Assembly (NCBI RefSeq): GCF_000224145.3
Contig: NC_020168.2
Location: 1,613,290-1,677,289, forward strand
Length of the DNA stretch: 64,000 bases
Reading direction: 5' to 3'
From: Ciona intestinalis
Taxonomy: Eukaryota > Chordata > Ascidiacea > Phlebobranchia > Cionidae
Every line of letters starts with the position of its first letter. Position 1 is the stretch's first letter. Below the pieces are notes generated by a model that was not told the origin of the DNA, did not search any database, and worked only from the letters and a program-made list of their open reading frames with translations. The position numbers were made by a program, and so were the translations under genes. Of the stretch, positions 14,601-26,664 are shown in pieces.

Positions 14601-17600
14601 ATGGAGCGGTTAGTTTTAGACAGTTCATTTATGTGAAATCTGTTACACTCACAGAGAGCTGTCTTCTTCTATAGTAAGTACCGGTGGCTTCGAACCGAAA
14701 AATGGGGAATCGTTAACGTTTTGTACAGTGAAATATATTGGGACGTTGGCAGACGATGTCGCGTCGTGAACTTCAACATTTAAACCCCTGAACTGAGCAG
14801 TAGGTTCTTCTGCAGTGTTGTCATATGTCAAAGTTTCGATTGCACGTTCGTATTCGCTGACGCTCAATAAGCCTGAAAAGATAAGTTTAGAAGAATATTA
14901 CACCTAAACAGCTTGCTGTACAAAAAAACTTGAACAATCTTTAGTTAAATTATTTGATGCAAATTAATAATCATTATTATAATGTGCAGAGAAATTCTTG
15001 TAAGCATAAAAAGGCAACGGATTTGCCGAATTTAAAAAATGTTTTAATGGTGATTATGTTACCACATGCTANNNNNNNNNNNNNNNNNNNNNNNNNNNNN
15101 NNNNNNNNNNNNNNNNNNNNNAGCACACGTAGTATTTTTAAATAGGTTTATACTCATACCGTATTCTGCAAGTAGAAGACAATACTGTCGCAAGAGATGT
15201 CGACACAGGTTCAGGACTTGTTTGACCCGCCCCATACGAACTATAAAATGAAAACCACTCATTCGGTGATGTAACACTGCACGTGTATTCGAATTCACCC
15301 AAGCTGCTATCTGTGTTTATTACGGCAACGCCAAGATTTGTCGTGGGATCGATATCTCTGCAAAATAATAATGTAGTCTATCAATGGCTAAATACGAATT
15401 GTTCCCGCGTTAAAATTTGACAATATAGAAGACTTTGCCGTTATATATATACGTGTAAAATTACGCCGTAATTAGGCAATACAAAGACTTCGACACTTCA
15501 AAGGTTCTTAGTGGGTATCAATATTTCTTAAAGCTGCTATACAGCAAACCTGTATACGTCTTTCACGAGATCCTTTACTGTGATACCCAGATTATTTAAT
15601 GCGGATGCAGAGTAAACAGGGAGCTCCAAAGATGAAATGCCAGATTCGAAATATGGCGAGTCGTTCGTGTTGCTTACTTCCACTATCCCAGTTACTTGCT
15701 GTTGACTGAATGCACCTGTAGGTCCAATATATGAAGCATCGACCTGTAGCATGGAATCAATGTTCGTAAAGTTTTTAACTTCTGTATATACATCGGTGTT
15801 TTGTTATTGCACTCACCCCTTCGTTTCCGTTAGTTCCACTTGTGAAATCCCAGCATCTGTAAGTAAATGAAGCTTCACCGTTAAAGTTTGCATTCGGGAT
15901 TAACCGAATACCATCACTCTCCGCGTCTCCATTTGAACCAAGTAGCACAGAAACGCTAGATATATCTGTCCACGTTGTACCATTATCAGAAGTGCGTTGC
16001 CATGTACCACTGTTGTCAAATGAAGTAACAGCGATTCCCAAGTTCAAAATAGTAGCGTCGTAAGCCATGTCGACATCATCACACGCCTCGGTGAGTTTGC
16101 TAACCCGTATTCCGCTGCCTCCATCCGAATCTTCCGCCACAGTTGTAAGCTGAAACATTAGCTGAGATGACGTCAGTGCCACGTGAGGTGCGTCATTCAC
16201 TGGAGTTATCATCACAGTAACAGTGGCCATGTCTGAACTGAACGCGTCACCAGGTGCAGTCCAAGTCACGTTAACAAAGTCCCCGTTCAAAAAAGATGAA
16301 GTGGTTCCTATTTAAAAATTAAACTTTAGGTTATGGAAAGTAGTTAATTCATATTTAGAATAATACTAAAATAGTTGCAAAATACATGCACTATAATGTT
16401 ACCTGTTTTGTCCCATGCAACAACCGTAATGGTCGTATTCCCAACATAATTGGAATTTGGTGTATAACTAAGATACTGTTCATTCAGCACCACACAAGTT
16501 TTGCTAAGAGATGTGTTGCGTAGAATGTTCCCTGAATCATCACGCACTCCGTCCTACAACAACAAACGATTCAAAAAATGCGAAGAAAAAGTTGCATTAT
16601 TTCAATTTTATAATTAGCATCGAGATTATTTACCTCTACTGTAACAAGTGTGTGAGTCGGGCCAGGGTAGCTCCACAAACCATTTGTATTATCTGCGCCC
16701 AATATACCAATAGCAAGCTCTGAATTGAAGTCGTTATCGGTAATTGAGTTTCCCAAGATGTTAATGGCTGTCGAGCTGATTGGCGCGTACCTGGGAATAA
16801 ACAATTGGCCTCTAAAGTTTTAAACAAAGCTATGAACAATCATATATTAAATAAGCTCTGCGTTTAGCGGACATACCAAAGAAAACCAAAATTTGTGTAT
16901 TGATAAAAATACTGAAATAAAATCCAAAGTTTCATAAAAGGTAACAACCTCTGAAAACGGGGAATCAAAATCGCAAATTCAAAGGCTACTTATATGCCGA
17001 CTCAGCAGTATGTCTCACTGGCGTCTGCTGTAATATTTTATTTAAAAAAAAACAAGTCGTTCGAGCTAATATTACGTTTGAAAAAGTGCTTAGTTTAACC
17101 TGGCATATATGTAACTAAAACCTGGTAATCTGGTATATAGCTTCACGAAAAATACGCATTCATTAAACTAAACCCGTTTTTTAATTTTCTTTAGTATAGT
17201 TTTAACAACTGGAAATGGTAAAAGTTTAATGACACTTTTGCTAAGACCAAATTTGTTTTACTGCTGTCGTTTTTTACGCGAAATTTTTAGAAGCAGTTTC
17301 ATTTTTTTGAAACTTGGATGGTTTGTTTAGATCACGTCATATTAGATTCTCCTTTGGCGTATGCCTCTTTAATTTCTCATAGCTGTTTCATGGCCTACTC
17401 AATAATCAATTGATTGGCCATGGTTATTTCCAACACACTATCTTTCTCGCATATAAAACCAGCATGTGCATTTATGGTGTTGAATTATGAGTGGACGAAA
17501 CAATGGAGCGGTTAGTTTTAGACAGTTCATTTATGTGAAATCTGTTACACTCACAGAGAGCTGTCTTCTTCTATAGTAAGTACCGGTGGCTTCGAACCGA

Positions 17601-18916
17601 AAAATGGGGAATCGTTAACGTTTTGTACAGTGAAATATATTGGGACGTTGGCAGACGATGTCGCGTCGTGAACTTCAACATTTAAACCCCTGAACTGAGC
17701 AGTAGGTTCTTCTGCAGTGTTGTCGTATGTCAAAGTTTCGATTGCACGTTCGTATTCGCTGACGCTCAATAAGCCTGAAAAGATAAGTTTAGAAGAATAT
17801 TACACCTAAACAGCTTGCTGTACAAAAAAACTTGAACAATCTTTAGTTAAATTATTTTATGCAAATTAATAATCATTAATTATAATGTGCAGAGAAATTC
17901 TTGTAAGCATAAAAAGGCAACGGATTTGCCGAATTTAAAAAATGTTTTAATGGTGATTATGTTACCACATGCTAATTACTGCACTTGCCTGTTAAATTCA
18001 GGACTCCCGCGGACTCATCGAACGTAAAGGATGGTGCGATGACGTAACTAAAGGTGACGTTGCGCGTTCCAGTGTCTACAGTTACAGTTTGCGTAAAGCT
18101 GCTGAGGGCAAGTATTTCTCTATCGGTGTCCAAAATATTTAATGACTCGATCAACACAAACTCGATGCCGGTGGGTGCGTTAATCTATAATGAGTCATTG
18201 AATTATTAAAACCAAGAAAGCGTCCAAAAAGGGTATTTAGCTTAAGTTAAAGTACATATAACAAATCCAATATGCCAACAAACTGCGAATTGCGTATAAC
18301 AATACGAAAAAATGCAGACGTGGATAAGAATGCAAGGTTATAGCGCAGGAATTACCTGCACAGGGTTGTTAATTATTCCTGCTGGACCTGAACCCTCTCG
18401 GTAAAAGAAGTGAGGAACATTTACACTGATGCTCAGGCTTGTCCTCGCTTGTACGCCTCTTCCGGACCTTTGGTGGGAAACCACATTTATTTCCGACCGA
18501 AGAAAATTCCGAAACTGAGGTGACAGTTCCTCATAATCCTCGGTTGTCATTTTTAAACCTGTCCGACTGTTTAGAGAATCTAAGACGAGGACGTCGATGT
18601 CTTCTAAAGAGCGTTTCCATCTTTCCATTAAGTGTAACGGTGACTCTCTTTCTCTGGGTTTTTGTGGCGTCGCAGTCAAATAGTGATTCCGATCATCATT
18701 CGATAAACTTTTCTGTTCTGCAGGTTTCAGCTCGATTTTCGACATTTGCACCGAAGATCTTGCGTCGTCGTAAGTTGGAATGTTTTGCGTTGCTTGGATG
18801 TCACTGATAGAATGAAGAAGATCACCATCGTTTTGATAGTTCGTTAGCGGTTTAGAAAAAACAATATGAACCAACAGAAATACAAGTTTTTTTAGCAGTA
18901 AATATTTCAAGGACAT
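5609..18916 (-). CDS. Large type I membrane protein with cadherin-like repeats
   Basis: Seventeen exons join in phase (high to low): 18916-18356, 18184-17989, 17774-17555, 16790-16634, 16553-16403, 16307-15817, 15743-15550, 15357-15160, 11836-11637, 11319-10831, 10538-10294, 9665-8976 (probably split by a 78-nt in-frame intron 9328-9251), 8151-8002, 7890-7399, 7334-6737, 6664-6570 and 6493-5609. This gives about 1977 residues. The N terminus (MSLKYLLLKKLVFLLVHIVF) is a signal peptide. The ectodomain is a chain of beta-sandwich-like units with cadherin-style boundaries (VNDSPFF, VNDAPHV, NTNDSPYF, VNNAPIV). One unit carries GTWQRTSDNGTTWTDI and IRLIPNANFNGEASFTYRCW, known from cadherin-like/VCBS-type repeats. 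Two later units share a GDxIxxxFDxxTN...FSF motif. A membrane helix (WWWLLLVGLLLLFCTIIIIF, about residue 1610-1635) precedes RKRKKKH and a Ser-rich tail of about 340 residues. The family is not named. Exons 3-8 are present twice (see 12233-17974); one set is used here. Confidence 0.8.
8157..8975. other. Intron with simple repeats and MITE fragment
   Basis: Intron of the large minus-strand gene. 8157-8310 is a run of imperfect ATCTAAAACATAAT-type units. 8361-8442 holds a fragment of the GGGACAC MITE (AAGACCGTTAATAATTGTTT). 8510-8720 shows weak similarity to the GGGGCATACCAACGAAAA repeat family. Confidence 0.5.
9800..10244. mobile_element. MITE, long (about 445 bp) variant of GGGACAC family
   Basis: Lies in the intron between exons 11 and 12 of the large gene. 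Left end AGTAGAGTGGGATAAGACGG; right end AAGTGTCCCATCTCCTACCT followed by CCCTCTCTACTATAC. Its interior (GGCTTTACTATTATTCAGCG, TGATTATCATTAAAGGGGGT) matches the outer parts of 21850-22486 and 48400-48693. Confidence 0.7.
11861..12057. mobile_element. MITE, GGGACAC family
   Basis: Starts TTAGTAGGGTGCGGGGTAAG and ends CCCATATTTCCCCACGACAC. It lies in the intron just upstream (in gene orientation) of exon 9 of the large gene and is decayed relative to its relatives. Confidence 0.6.
12233..15071. repeat. Contig-end duplicate, copy A (exons 3-8 repeated)
   Basis: This 2839-bp block is about 99 percent identical, by eye, to 15122-17974. It contains the same six exons and introns of the large gene (for example exon 8 at 12271-12468). 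It ends at the last base before the N-run at 15072, and its partner begins at the first base after the run. Differences are scattered single bases, T-run length changes and one short indel, with one amino-acid change seen (Pro versus Ser near 13350 and 16240). Confidence 0.9.
15072..15121. other. Assembly gap, 50 N
   Basis: A run of exactly 50 N, a conventional size for a gap of unknown length. It separates the two copies of the duplicated block. Confidence 0.98.
15122..17974. repeat. Contig-end duplicate, copy B (exons 3-8)
   Basis: Partner of 12233-15071, 2853 bp, in the same orientation. It continues without a break into exons 2 and 1 of the large gene, whereas copy A continues without a break into exons 9-17. 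This is the pattern of two contigs whose ends overlap but were not merged. Confidence 0.9.
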
Positions 18917-20350
18917 TTTTCCTATTCTAATCTGCCCTTGTTAATGTTTGAATAAGTAAAGTTAAGTTTGTAGTAAGCTGAATATTTTCCTGCTACACCA
19001 TTAAGAACTTTTTTCAGTTCTGCCGCGCCTAAAAATATTTGCTGCTTTCGCCACCTGTTCGGACTATATCTTCATCACGACTTATGGAAACAGTCATTGT
19101 TTATTCAAACACACCAAAACACCAGCAACACCGGTACCGCCCAACATCGTTTAAACATTTCGCCACAGAATCAACTAAAGGGAGCTGCTCTCACCGCGAC
19201 TGGATACGATTACTCGGCATCGCACCTGGACAAAAGACCCCCTACACAGCCGTAAGGATTGTGAGAAGATGATTCGGAAACGTAAAGTTACGATTTCTTT
19301 TCAGCCGACTAGCTGTGTCTGCTTAATCTCGTCAAATCGCCACACCCCATTTCCCTTCTTGTCTGATCCCACGATTTTAGATGACCATCGTCTGATTTTA
19401 AACAATTTGTTTTCAATTTTCAACAATTTTTTTATTGTTTACATACAAACAAACCTCTCCACTAAAATTGTCTAGTAATATTTATTTTTACAAGTTATAA
19501 AGGGCTGTGCCTCAAATATTTCATCTTCTCTATATTTTGCAACAACACATATTTAAATAGACAATCTAGTTTTCTATGGCTGTTACACACACATGCTTTA
19601 TCTATAAAGCTGCTTTTACTGGTATTGTGGAGAGTGCTCGGACAACATCAATAAAATATGTATGTTTTTTTTAAAGGAAAAAAGTAACGCTGTTTTCGCC
19701 ACAACATGCGTCACTCGTTTATTAAAAAGTTGGCTATTCAAACTTTATATTTAGCAATAGAAAATGTATCAACGTCGTATAGTGTATCGGTTTCATGAAA
19801 TTAGTCGCGTGTAATAACATATGCTAAGCAATGTTACGCAACAGTGATGGAATAACGTTATCAATACACACCGATAACAAACAAGATGATACTTGGAATT
19901 CGGGAGAATGGAGATTGGGAAGATCGGGGCATAGTTTCGATATTCTGTAGCGATTATTATCATTTCAGTAGGCCGAATGAAAGCGTGACCCGTAAATGAA
20001 ACACGCAATTACAATTCTTTGATCGAAATTTGACCTGTAATTCAAGCTGAGCAATTCACACCTTGGAGTGATAGCATCCTTTTGTTCTATAATTTGGGCT
20101 TTGTATTCGCGCGTGAAACAGGTGTTTGGCAACGCTTCTGAAAAGAAACTCGTCAAATACTGAAATCGATATCTGTACTCTCTCGGAAACAAACTATATG
20201 TTCGCTTAGCTTAGCCGAAAGAGTTACGTAAATGAAACGACGAGTGCGAAGTAGCCTAAGAAATATTTAGGCGACGTTTTCCAAATAACTTTCATAATTC
20301 TAGCATTTAGTCTTTAATCTCTTTGCTCAAATCAAATTGCAATATATACA
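18917..20350. other. Intergenic, no gene recognised
   Basis: Upstream flank of the large minus-strand gene. It contains short open stretches only, none with a recognisable product. 20266-20330 carries a segment (TTCTAGCATTT...) shared with 38200-38240 and, inverted, with 57060-57120. Confidence 0.5.
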
Positions 20351-20500
20351 TAGCATAAGGAGGGGAAGACACCTTTAGCACATAACATTCAATATGCTGA
20401 TTGTGCTTTAAACAATTAACAACGGTCTACGGGAGTTGTGAAGATACGATTTTATAATTTTTTGAAGGTTGAGGTCTCCCGTCTTCCCCCGTCCTACCCC
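20351..20500. repeat. MITE copy, GGGACAC family, shortened
   Basis: AAGGAGGGGAAGACACCTTT at the left and GTCTTCCCCCGTCCTACCCC at the right, with the family block AACAATTAACAACGGTCTAC between them. It is shorter than the usual 195 bp. Confidence 0.6.
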
Positions 20501-20551
20501 CGCCAGGACTTTTAAACAAACGCTTTTAAATAAACAGACATTGAATCATTA

Positions 20552-21017
20552 AAGGAGCATACCAACGTAAAAGGAAAATTTGTATATGGATAGATATTCT
20601 CAAATGTATCCTAAAGGTACCATCAAAGTTTGCCCCGATGAAGTAAAAAATTCGGCGGCTTTGACAATGCATGGGATTTCCCACAAGAAAAATTTTACTC
20701 AATTTAAATTGTTTTTAGTTTCTAAAATACTAAAAAATCAAATTTTATTTCTAATTTGATATAATGAATGCTTTTTCTTCAAGAAAATATAAAAAAATGT
20801 AAAACATAGACTTTATTAGGTTTTAATTTTTCGATTGAACTTAGGTACATACCAGATTATGCTGATTTTGCTTCAACAGTCGAATTTGCGGTTTTGAAAC
20901 TCATTTTTTTAGAAGCTTTTTTTGTATTTTAAAACGTTGATGGTAGCTTTAGGTCACATTGAGGCATATCTATCAATACACAAATTTTAATGTTTGGTTG
21001 GTATGCCCCTTTAAATT
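20552..21017. mobile_element. Fold-back element, GGGGCATACCAACGAAAA family
   Basis: Starts AAAGGAGCATACCAACGTAA and ends GGTTGGTATGCCCCTTTAAA, so its ends are inverted repeats. Inner blocks are shared with 22890-23243, with 34956-35570, and with an intron inside the 12-17 kb duplicate. Non-coding. Confidence 0.65.
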
Positions 21018-21139
21018 GATGATTTTATGCACAATGTTATCAAATGACTTCTTTTATCACATGACGTCACAGTGGTGTCACGTGATTTTGTTCTGGTGTA
21101 TAATTCGCTCTAACTCAATAACGAGCACCGACTACATGA

Positions 21140-21645
21140 GCACCTGCCCGATATTTAGCGATTCGCACAACAGTGGAAATTTTACAAATTCGAAAACACA
21201 CAGGATAAGACGGGACGTTTTAAAATCATTGTTAATTTTGATTAACATGTGTATTTATTATTAGGAATACACGTAAATAACACGAAATAATACTATACGC
21301 TTTGAAAATCAAGTTTAAATATTTTTTATCTGCCCTACTGTTATAGTTTCTAACATTTTACCTACATCATATTATTTAATGACATTTGGTTTTGTTTGAA
21401 CGGTAATGGGTATTGTTCGAACAACATCAAGTGATAAATACTGTATCCCACAAATGTATACGATCACGAACTTATAATAACATAAAATTGATAATAACTA
21501 TTAATAAAGTTTACATTATTGCTACAAGTTGGGTATTGCTACATTGTCTTTCGCACAAGCCACTTCTCACAAATGCTATCCTAATACAAATGACTAAATT
21601 TCGAACATATTTTTTATATATTATGTTGTCATTATAGCAGTGAAT
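21140..21645. repeat. Dispersed element with TTTAGCGATTCGCACAAC core
   Basis: Shares its core and the later TTGGGTATTGCTACATTGTC segment with 1640-2250 and 46930-48693. No open reading frame of note. Confidence 0.6.
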
Positions 21646-21849
21646 TATATTTCAATTAGCCTGAGGTATAAATTATTGAATTTAAACAAACCTTTCAAAG
21701 ATTAGCAATAAAAACACACAAAACTACAACGTGGGCAAAGATGAGACACCAAACCTAAATCGATTTACATTTACAGTGTTCTGCAACTTGTAGTTAACCT
21801 ACCGAATTTAACCCACTGTGCTAGTTTCTTTGCAATGTAAACTTTATAT

Positions 21850-22486
21850 ACAGTAGGGTGGGGGGAGATGGGACACCTTTAGCACATGATATCCAAACAT
21901 CCTGATGGTGTTTTATATATTTAACATCGGTATATGGGAGTCGTAGTGATACAGTCATGTTGATGCCTGCCTATTTTTTTCATGTTTTTATTCTATTTTT
22001 TTTCAAAACACTTGAACTGTAGGCCACACGAAATATTTATGTTTTTTTCAAAAATCTATAAAACTGGTTTTAAATTGTTCACACTAGCAAGCTACAAAAT
22101 TCATCGTGTTTACTATGATTTAGCGGGTATTTTATATAGTGTTTTAATATAGTAGGGTGGGGGAAGATGGGACACATATGGCAGTAAACGTAGAACAGTC
22201 AAAGAATAATAAAAACGTATCCTCACGACTCCCATGGACCGTTGTTAATTGTTTAAAAAAATGATCAGGATATTCGAATATTCAGTGCTAAAAGTATCCC
22301 ATCTCCCCCACCCTACTATATTTAAAAAGAGTAATCGGCTTTGACGCGTGTTTTATAAAGTCGTTATATAATACTGTTAAATATTTTCTGTAACATCATT
22401 TTTCTGATTATCATTAAATGGGTCCGTAAAAAATTAAACAGAAGTCTCGTCTGACAAAGTGTCCCATCTCCCCCTACCCTACTATA
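21850..22486. mobile_element. Nested MITEs of the GGGACAC family
   Basis: The outer element starts AGTAGGGTGGGGGGAGATGG at 21852 and ends CCCATCTCCCCCTACCCTAC at 22480; it is the long variant seen at 9800-10244. A second, short copy (22149-22320, AGTAGGGTGGGGGAAGATGG to CCCATCTCCCCCACCCTACT) sits inside it, so the short element inserted into the long one. Confidence 0.75.
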
Positions 22487-25486
22487 TAAAGTAATAACAT
22501 GTGTTGGTTGAGTATTTAAAAATCGTAAAAATATATATCGTATAGTTTAAAAAAAGAGAAAAATGCAATGAACATTCAGCTACTAATTCGAGCTCTAGTG
22601 ATATAGGTCTAGAAGGCGAACAAGGTCATTCCTGAATAAAACATACTCTACCAAAAACCACCCAATTTATCCCATTAATATATATTCGAGTAGTAAATTA
22701 TTTTTTTTTTCCGTCACAAGGATTTTGAATTTGTATTTTACTGCAAAAAAACATTTTAAAGTTTTTCCGCAAGAATTTTGTTCTAATAATAATGTGCAGG
22801 TCATAACGCCATTATCAAAGTTAGCGACACCATAGTTGATGTTAAACACATCTAACTAACCTCACTACATATGAGATATCCACACTCGACATTAGGTTCA
22901 ATCGAAAATTAAAACATAATAAAGTCTATGTTTAACAATTGTTTTTATGTAGCTTTGAAGAAGAAGCATTCATTATACCAAATCGGAAATAAAATTTAAA
23001 TTTTCTTAAGTATTTTAGAAACTAGAAACAATCAAAGTTGAGAGATTTTTTTTCTAATGGGAAATCCCATACATTGCGCCACGGCCAATCTTTTTTTACT
23101 CCAGCGGTCGAATTTGCGGTTTTGAAACTCATTTTTACAAAAGCTGTTTTGTATTTTAAAACTTTAATGGTAGCTTTAGATCACATTTGAGCATATTTAT
23201 CAATACACAAATTTTAATTTTTCGTTGGTATGCCCCTTTAAAGAAGATTGATCAAAAGATTGGACCATGATAAGAAAACAAAAGTCTAAGAAAGAAATTC
23301 CAGCAAAGTTTACAATAAACGGTTTCAAGAGCACACATTTGTACAACAAGAGAGCAAACCTATGAATGATCACGTACAGCATAGTATTAATTAACCTCTT
23401 TACTAAAACAGTCGACTAAGCTTGAAAAACAAACTAGAAGTAACCAACAAAGCGATTTTCGATCGCCATCTGTGACTGTGCAGCAGTTCGTAGAATGCAT
23501 TTATAAATGTATTGTATCACATGAAAATTTAACCTTAATGTTTGATCTTAATAAGAAAAATAATGCTGCAGAATTATTCGAGAGTATATATAACGACTTT
23601 ATAAAGCGCTCGTTAGTTCCGGTCACCATTGGTATATATAAAAACATAGGACAGTACTTTTTAAACAGCACTGTAAAACAAGAGATCAAGGATCTAATGA
23701 GTGAGCACGTATTAAACTACTTATTAATATTAATTACCCGCCTTTTACTACAACGGTCGACTAAGTTCGGTCAAAAACAAAACAGAAGTAACCAACGAAT
23801 TGGGTTTCAGTCGCCATTGGTGACTGTGGAGCAGTAGGTAAAATGCATTTATACATTTATTATAACTCACGAAACTTATGATGCATGAGGATTGAGTAAT
23901 TGATAAAGAATGTGTAAATACGCTTGGTACAACTTCTGTACAATGTTTTGACTTGCACTCGTTAACCTTGTCATCGCTTATGGATGTTTGTTTTTGTGAA
24001 TTTAGACAAACCGCAACCACGCAGTAATTATAGGTAATGTTAGAAGTTATAACATTATTTACAATGTGGCGGTTGCATAATGCTTTATTGCGAGCGGTTA
24101 ACTAAGGGAGCAAAAGAACAAGAGACGCGCTGTTTATGCGGAAGATAACTACACTTCGGCGCACACACACGTGATGGGCAGCCACACGCTAAATATGTTG
24201 TTTAAATCTGAAAATTTAGTCTAAAATTCCTAAATATATATTATGATTTGATTTCAACCAAGAGTTTATAGAATAAATCCCAGAACTAGGAGTTGATATA
24301 AATGCCTAAAACAAAGGCCCAATAAAACAATAACAACAAGAACAACTGTTCGACGAAAAGGATCTATATGACCACTTACGTGTCCAACAAAAACAAGAGG
24401 GCAAATCTTTAATGGATGTGCACGTATAATTTGAACATTAAGATAGATGATATCAGTCAAAGAAACTCCGAATGGTCTCACTGCTGCTATTGTGTATTCA
24501 AACACAAGTAAACACCTTGACTTTCCATTGTGTTTAGACAATTATATTTTGTTGCAAACGTAAAATAGCTTATAACCAGTCAAAACTAAAAATATATAAA
24601 ACAACTCATTGGGTTTAAACGAACTTTTTAAGTTTAGTTTGAGTTTTCATTTTGTGAGAAGGTGTAAAATAGTTTTTATTTATTTTTTAATACATTTTTT
24701 CCAAAATAATATTAAAGTTACCTCTATCAAATGACTAAAACGTCACAGATTACCCGCTTCTAGATCTTGTTTTTGACTCTTTTTAAAAGAGAACAACAAA
24801 TTACCAATGTTTTTTAGATTTTCCAGTCTTTAAATTCGTTTTTAAGTCCAAGCTTTCCCTCCGTTTTCTTTTTTACGTAACATTCTATTGGCTCTAGAAG
24901 ATTTTTCAATTGGGATGTCGTAAAAATAAACAGTAGGTGTTTCCTGAATCTGGATTCTCCACCGACTTCCAGCTAACATGTTACAATGTGGCTACCCGTA
25001 CATTTTCCTTTAAAAACCCAAGTTTGATAAAGAATACATAAAATGTTCAGGTATATTAGCTTATTGTACATTTATTACTTAAATGCATACATACATCAAT
25101 AATTTGGAAACCGTAACAAATAAAGAAGAATTGTGTGAAATACAGTTGATGCATCATATCCGTCTCATCTAAATTCATAAAAGCAGGCATAGGTGACAGT
25201 TTAGTAATATATAGGTGATGAGTAATTCTCTGTTTTTAAAACTTTACTAAGCTACATCTATGTTTATCAAAACAGTTATGAGATGTAGGTAACCACAAAT
25301 TTTAGTTGCCTGCTGCTCTGCTATAGTGCTGCTACAATTGAAAGTATGTAAACATTGGTATATCGTTCTGTTAAATTGGCTTTATTTCAGAATTCCTAGG
25401 GAATTAATGCTTACTGTTATAAACACAACCAATAATGGCCATTAAATAATACGTAGTTCAGTATTCCATTTGTACAGTGCTGAGTA
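22487..25486. other. Intergenic, repeats only
   Basis: 22890-23243 is a minus-orientation copy of the GGGGCATACCAACGAAAA family. A block of about 110 bp occurs at 23405-23510 and again at 23748-23850 (GACTGTGNAGCAGT and flanks), and is found again at 38540-38640 and 56386-56480. 24330-24400 shares ACAACTGTTCGACGAAAAGG with 57165-57210 and, inverted, with 38105-38150. The remainder, 24541-25486, shows no recognisable feature. Confidence 0.5.
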
Positions 25487-25700
25487 GTAAGCATGAATGA
25501 ACGAGTGTAACTTACTTTATCATCGCGTGACCTGAAAACGACAGTCGTTATAACAAGGGTGTTCACACACCTCGTGCCAGCTTACGAGTTACTAAGTATA
25601 TTACAACACGAATGAATACTTTTTTGTGTTTTCCTTATTTTTTACGTGTGGCTGATAATTTGGACAACCCATTAGTGACCACTGGGAAGCAATTGCCGTT
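25487..25700 (-). mobile_element. SINE, tRNA-derived family, minus strand, head truncated
   Basis: Reverse-strand match to the body of the SINE at 30313-30635. Shared blocks are CTCGTAAGCTGGCACGAGGT, ACGACTGTCGTTTTC and GTAAGTTACACTCGTTCATT. It abuts the BEL/Pao remnant. Confidence 0.7.
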
Positions 25701-26664
25701 AGGTGTCTTGCCTCGGTCGTCTCAACTCGGAGGCACGTGATGTCACGGTTACATTACGTACAAGACGGTGCACATCAGGAAACACGGCAGTAATCCTCCC
25801 AATTGACCACTGGGAGCGGGGCATCGAGTCACCCACAAGAAGGACGATATCGTCAATCTTAAAAATCTTATTTAGTTTGTGCCACTTTCGGCGGGCAATA
25901 ATCGTACGGAGGCATCCTCTAAACCAGTGGGTCTAGCAGCGGTGGGACAAGTACTGGAGATAACGCCATCGCCGCCCGACAAAATAATCCGTTTTGTCGG
26001 AGGGAGATCGGGGATTGGGTTCGGTCTTAACAGGTGGAGGATTAAAGCTCTATTAAACTTCCTTCTGTCAAAGAAACTTATAAATTTTGTTGTGGTTCCA
26101 GCCCTGAATGGAATCACGGAGCACCCGTTCGGCTCCAACTAGGTTGGTCCCATTATCGGAGCAGATGTAAGCAGGGGCTCCTCTTCGGCCAATAAATCGT
26201 CGCAATGCGTTGAGTGGGGAGTCGGCTGATATGTCTTAGGCTAGCTCCAGGTGTATACAGCTCGGGTGGGTATGCAGGGCCTCTGCTCAATCGTTTGATC
26301 TCGGTGACGATTAAATCAAAATTCATCGGCGTGCACGTCCCAATTAACCAATTAATGTCGACACGCATCTTGTGGAACATTTCTTCAATAACGGCTACCA
26401 GGGTAACGGGTTCTCGTTGAAATCTGGTAAGAACTCCCACGAGGCTGTTAACGAGGTCGGGTCCTTGCATAAGTACCTGGTTAATTTAGATTCCGTGATG
26501 TTGCGGAGCGTAGCCGAACACGACGCGCAGCTTATCCGGCTTATGGGGTTTATGACAGGGTGGTGCGGCAGGAACCATACACGGCGGTTGGTTTTCAGTT
26601 CGTGCATTCTGCATAGCCCTTCGTAACCACCGTCAGCATCTGTTGGTCGTACTTACTTTCATGT

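Noticed and set aside
23472..23837. 121-codon open frame
   Set aside because: It starts with GTG, lacks recognisable features, and both ends lie in a direct repeat shared with 38540 and 56386.
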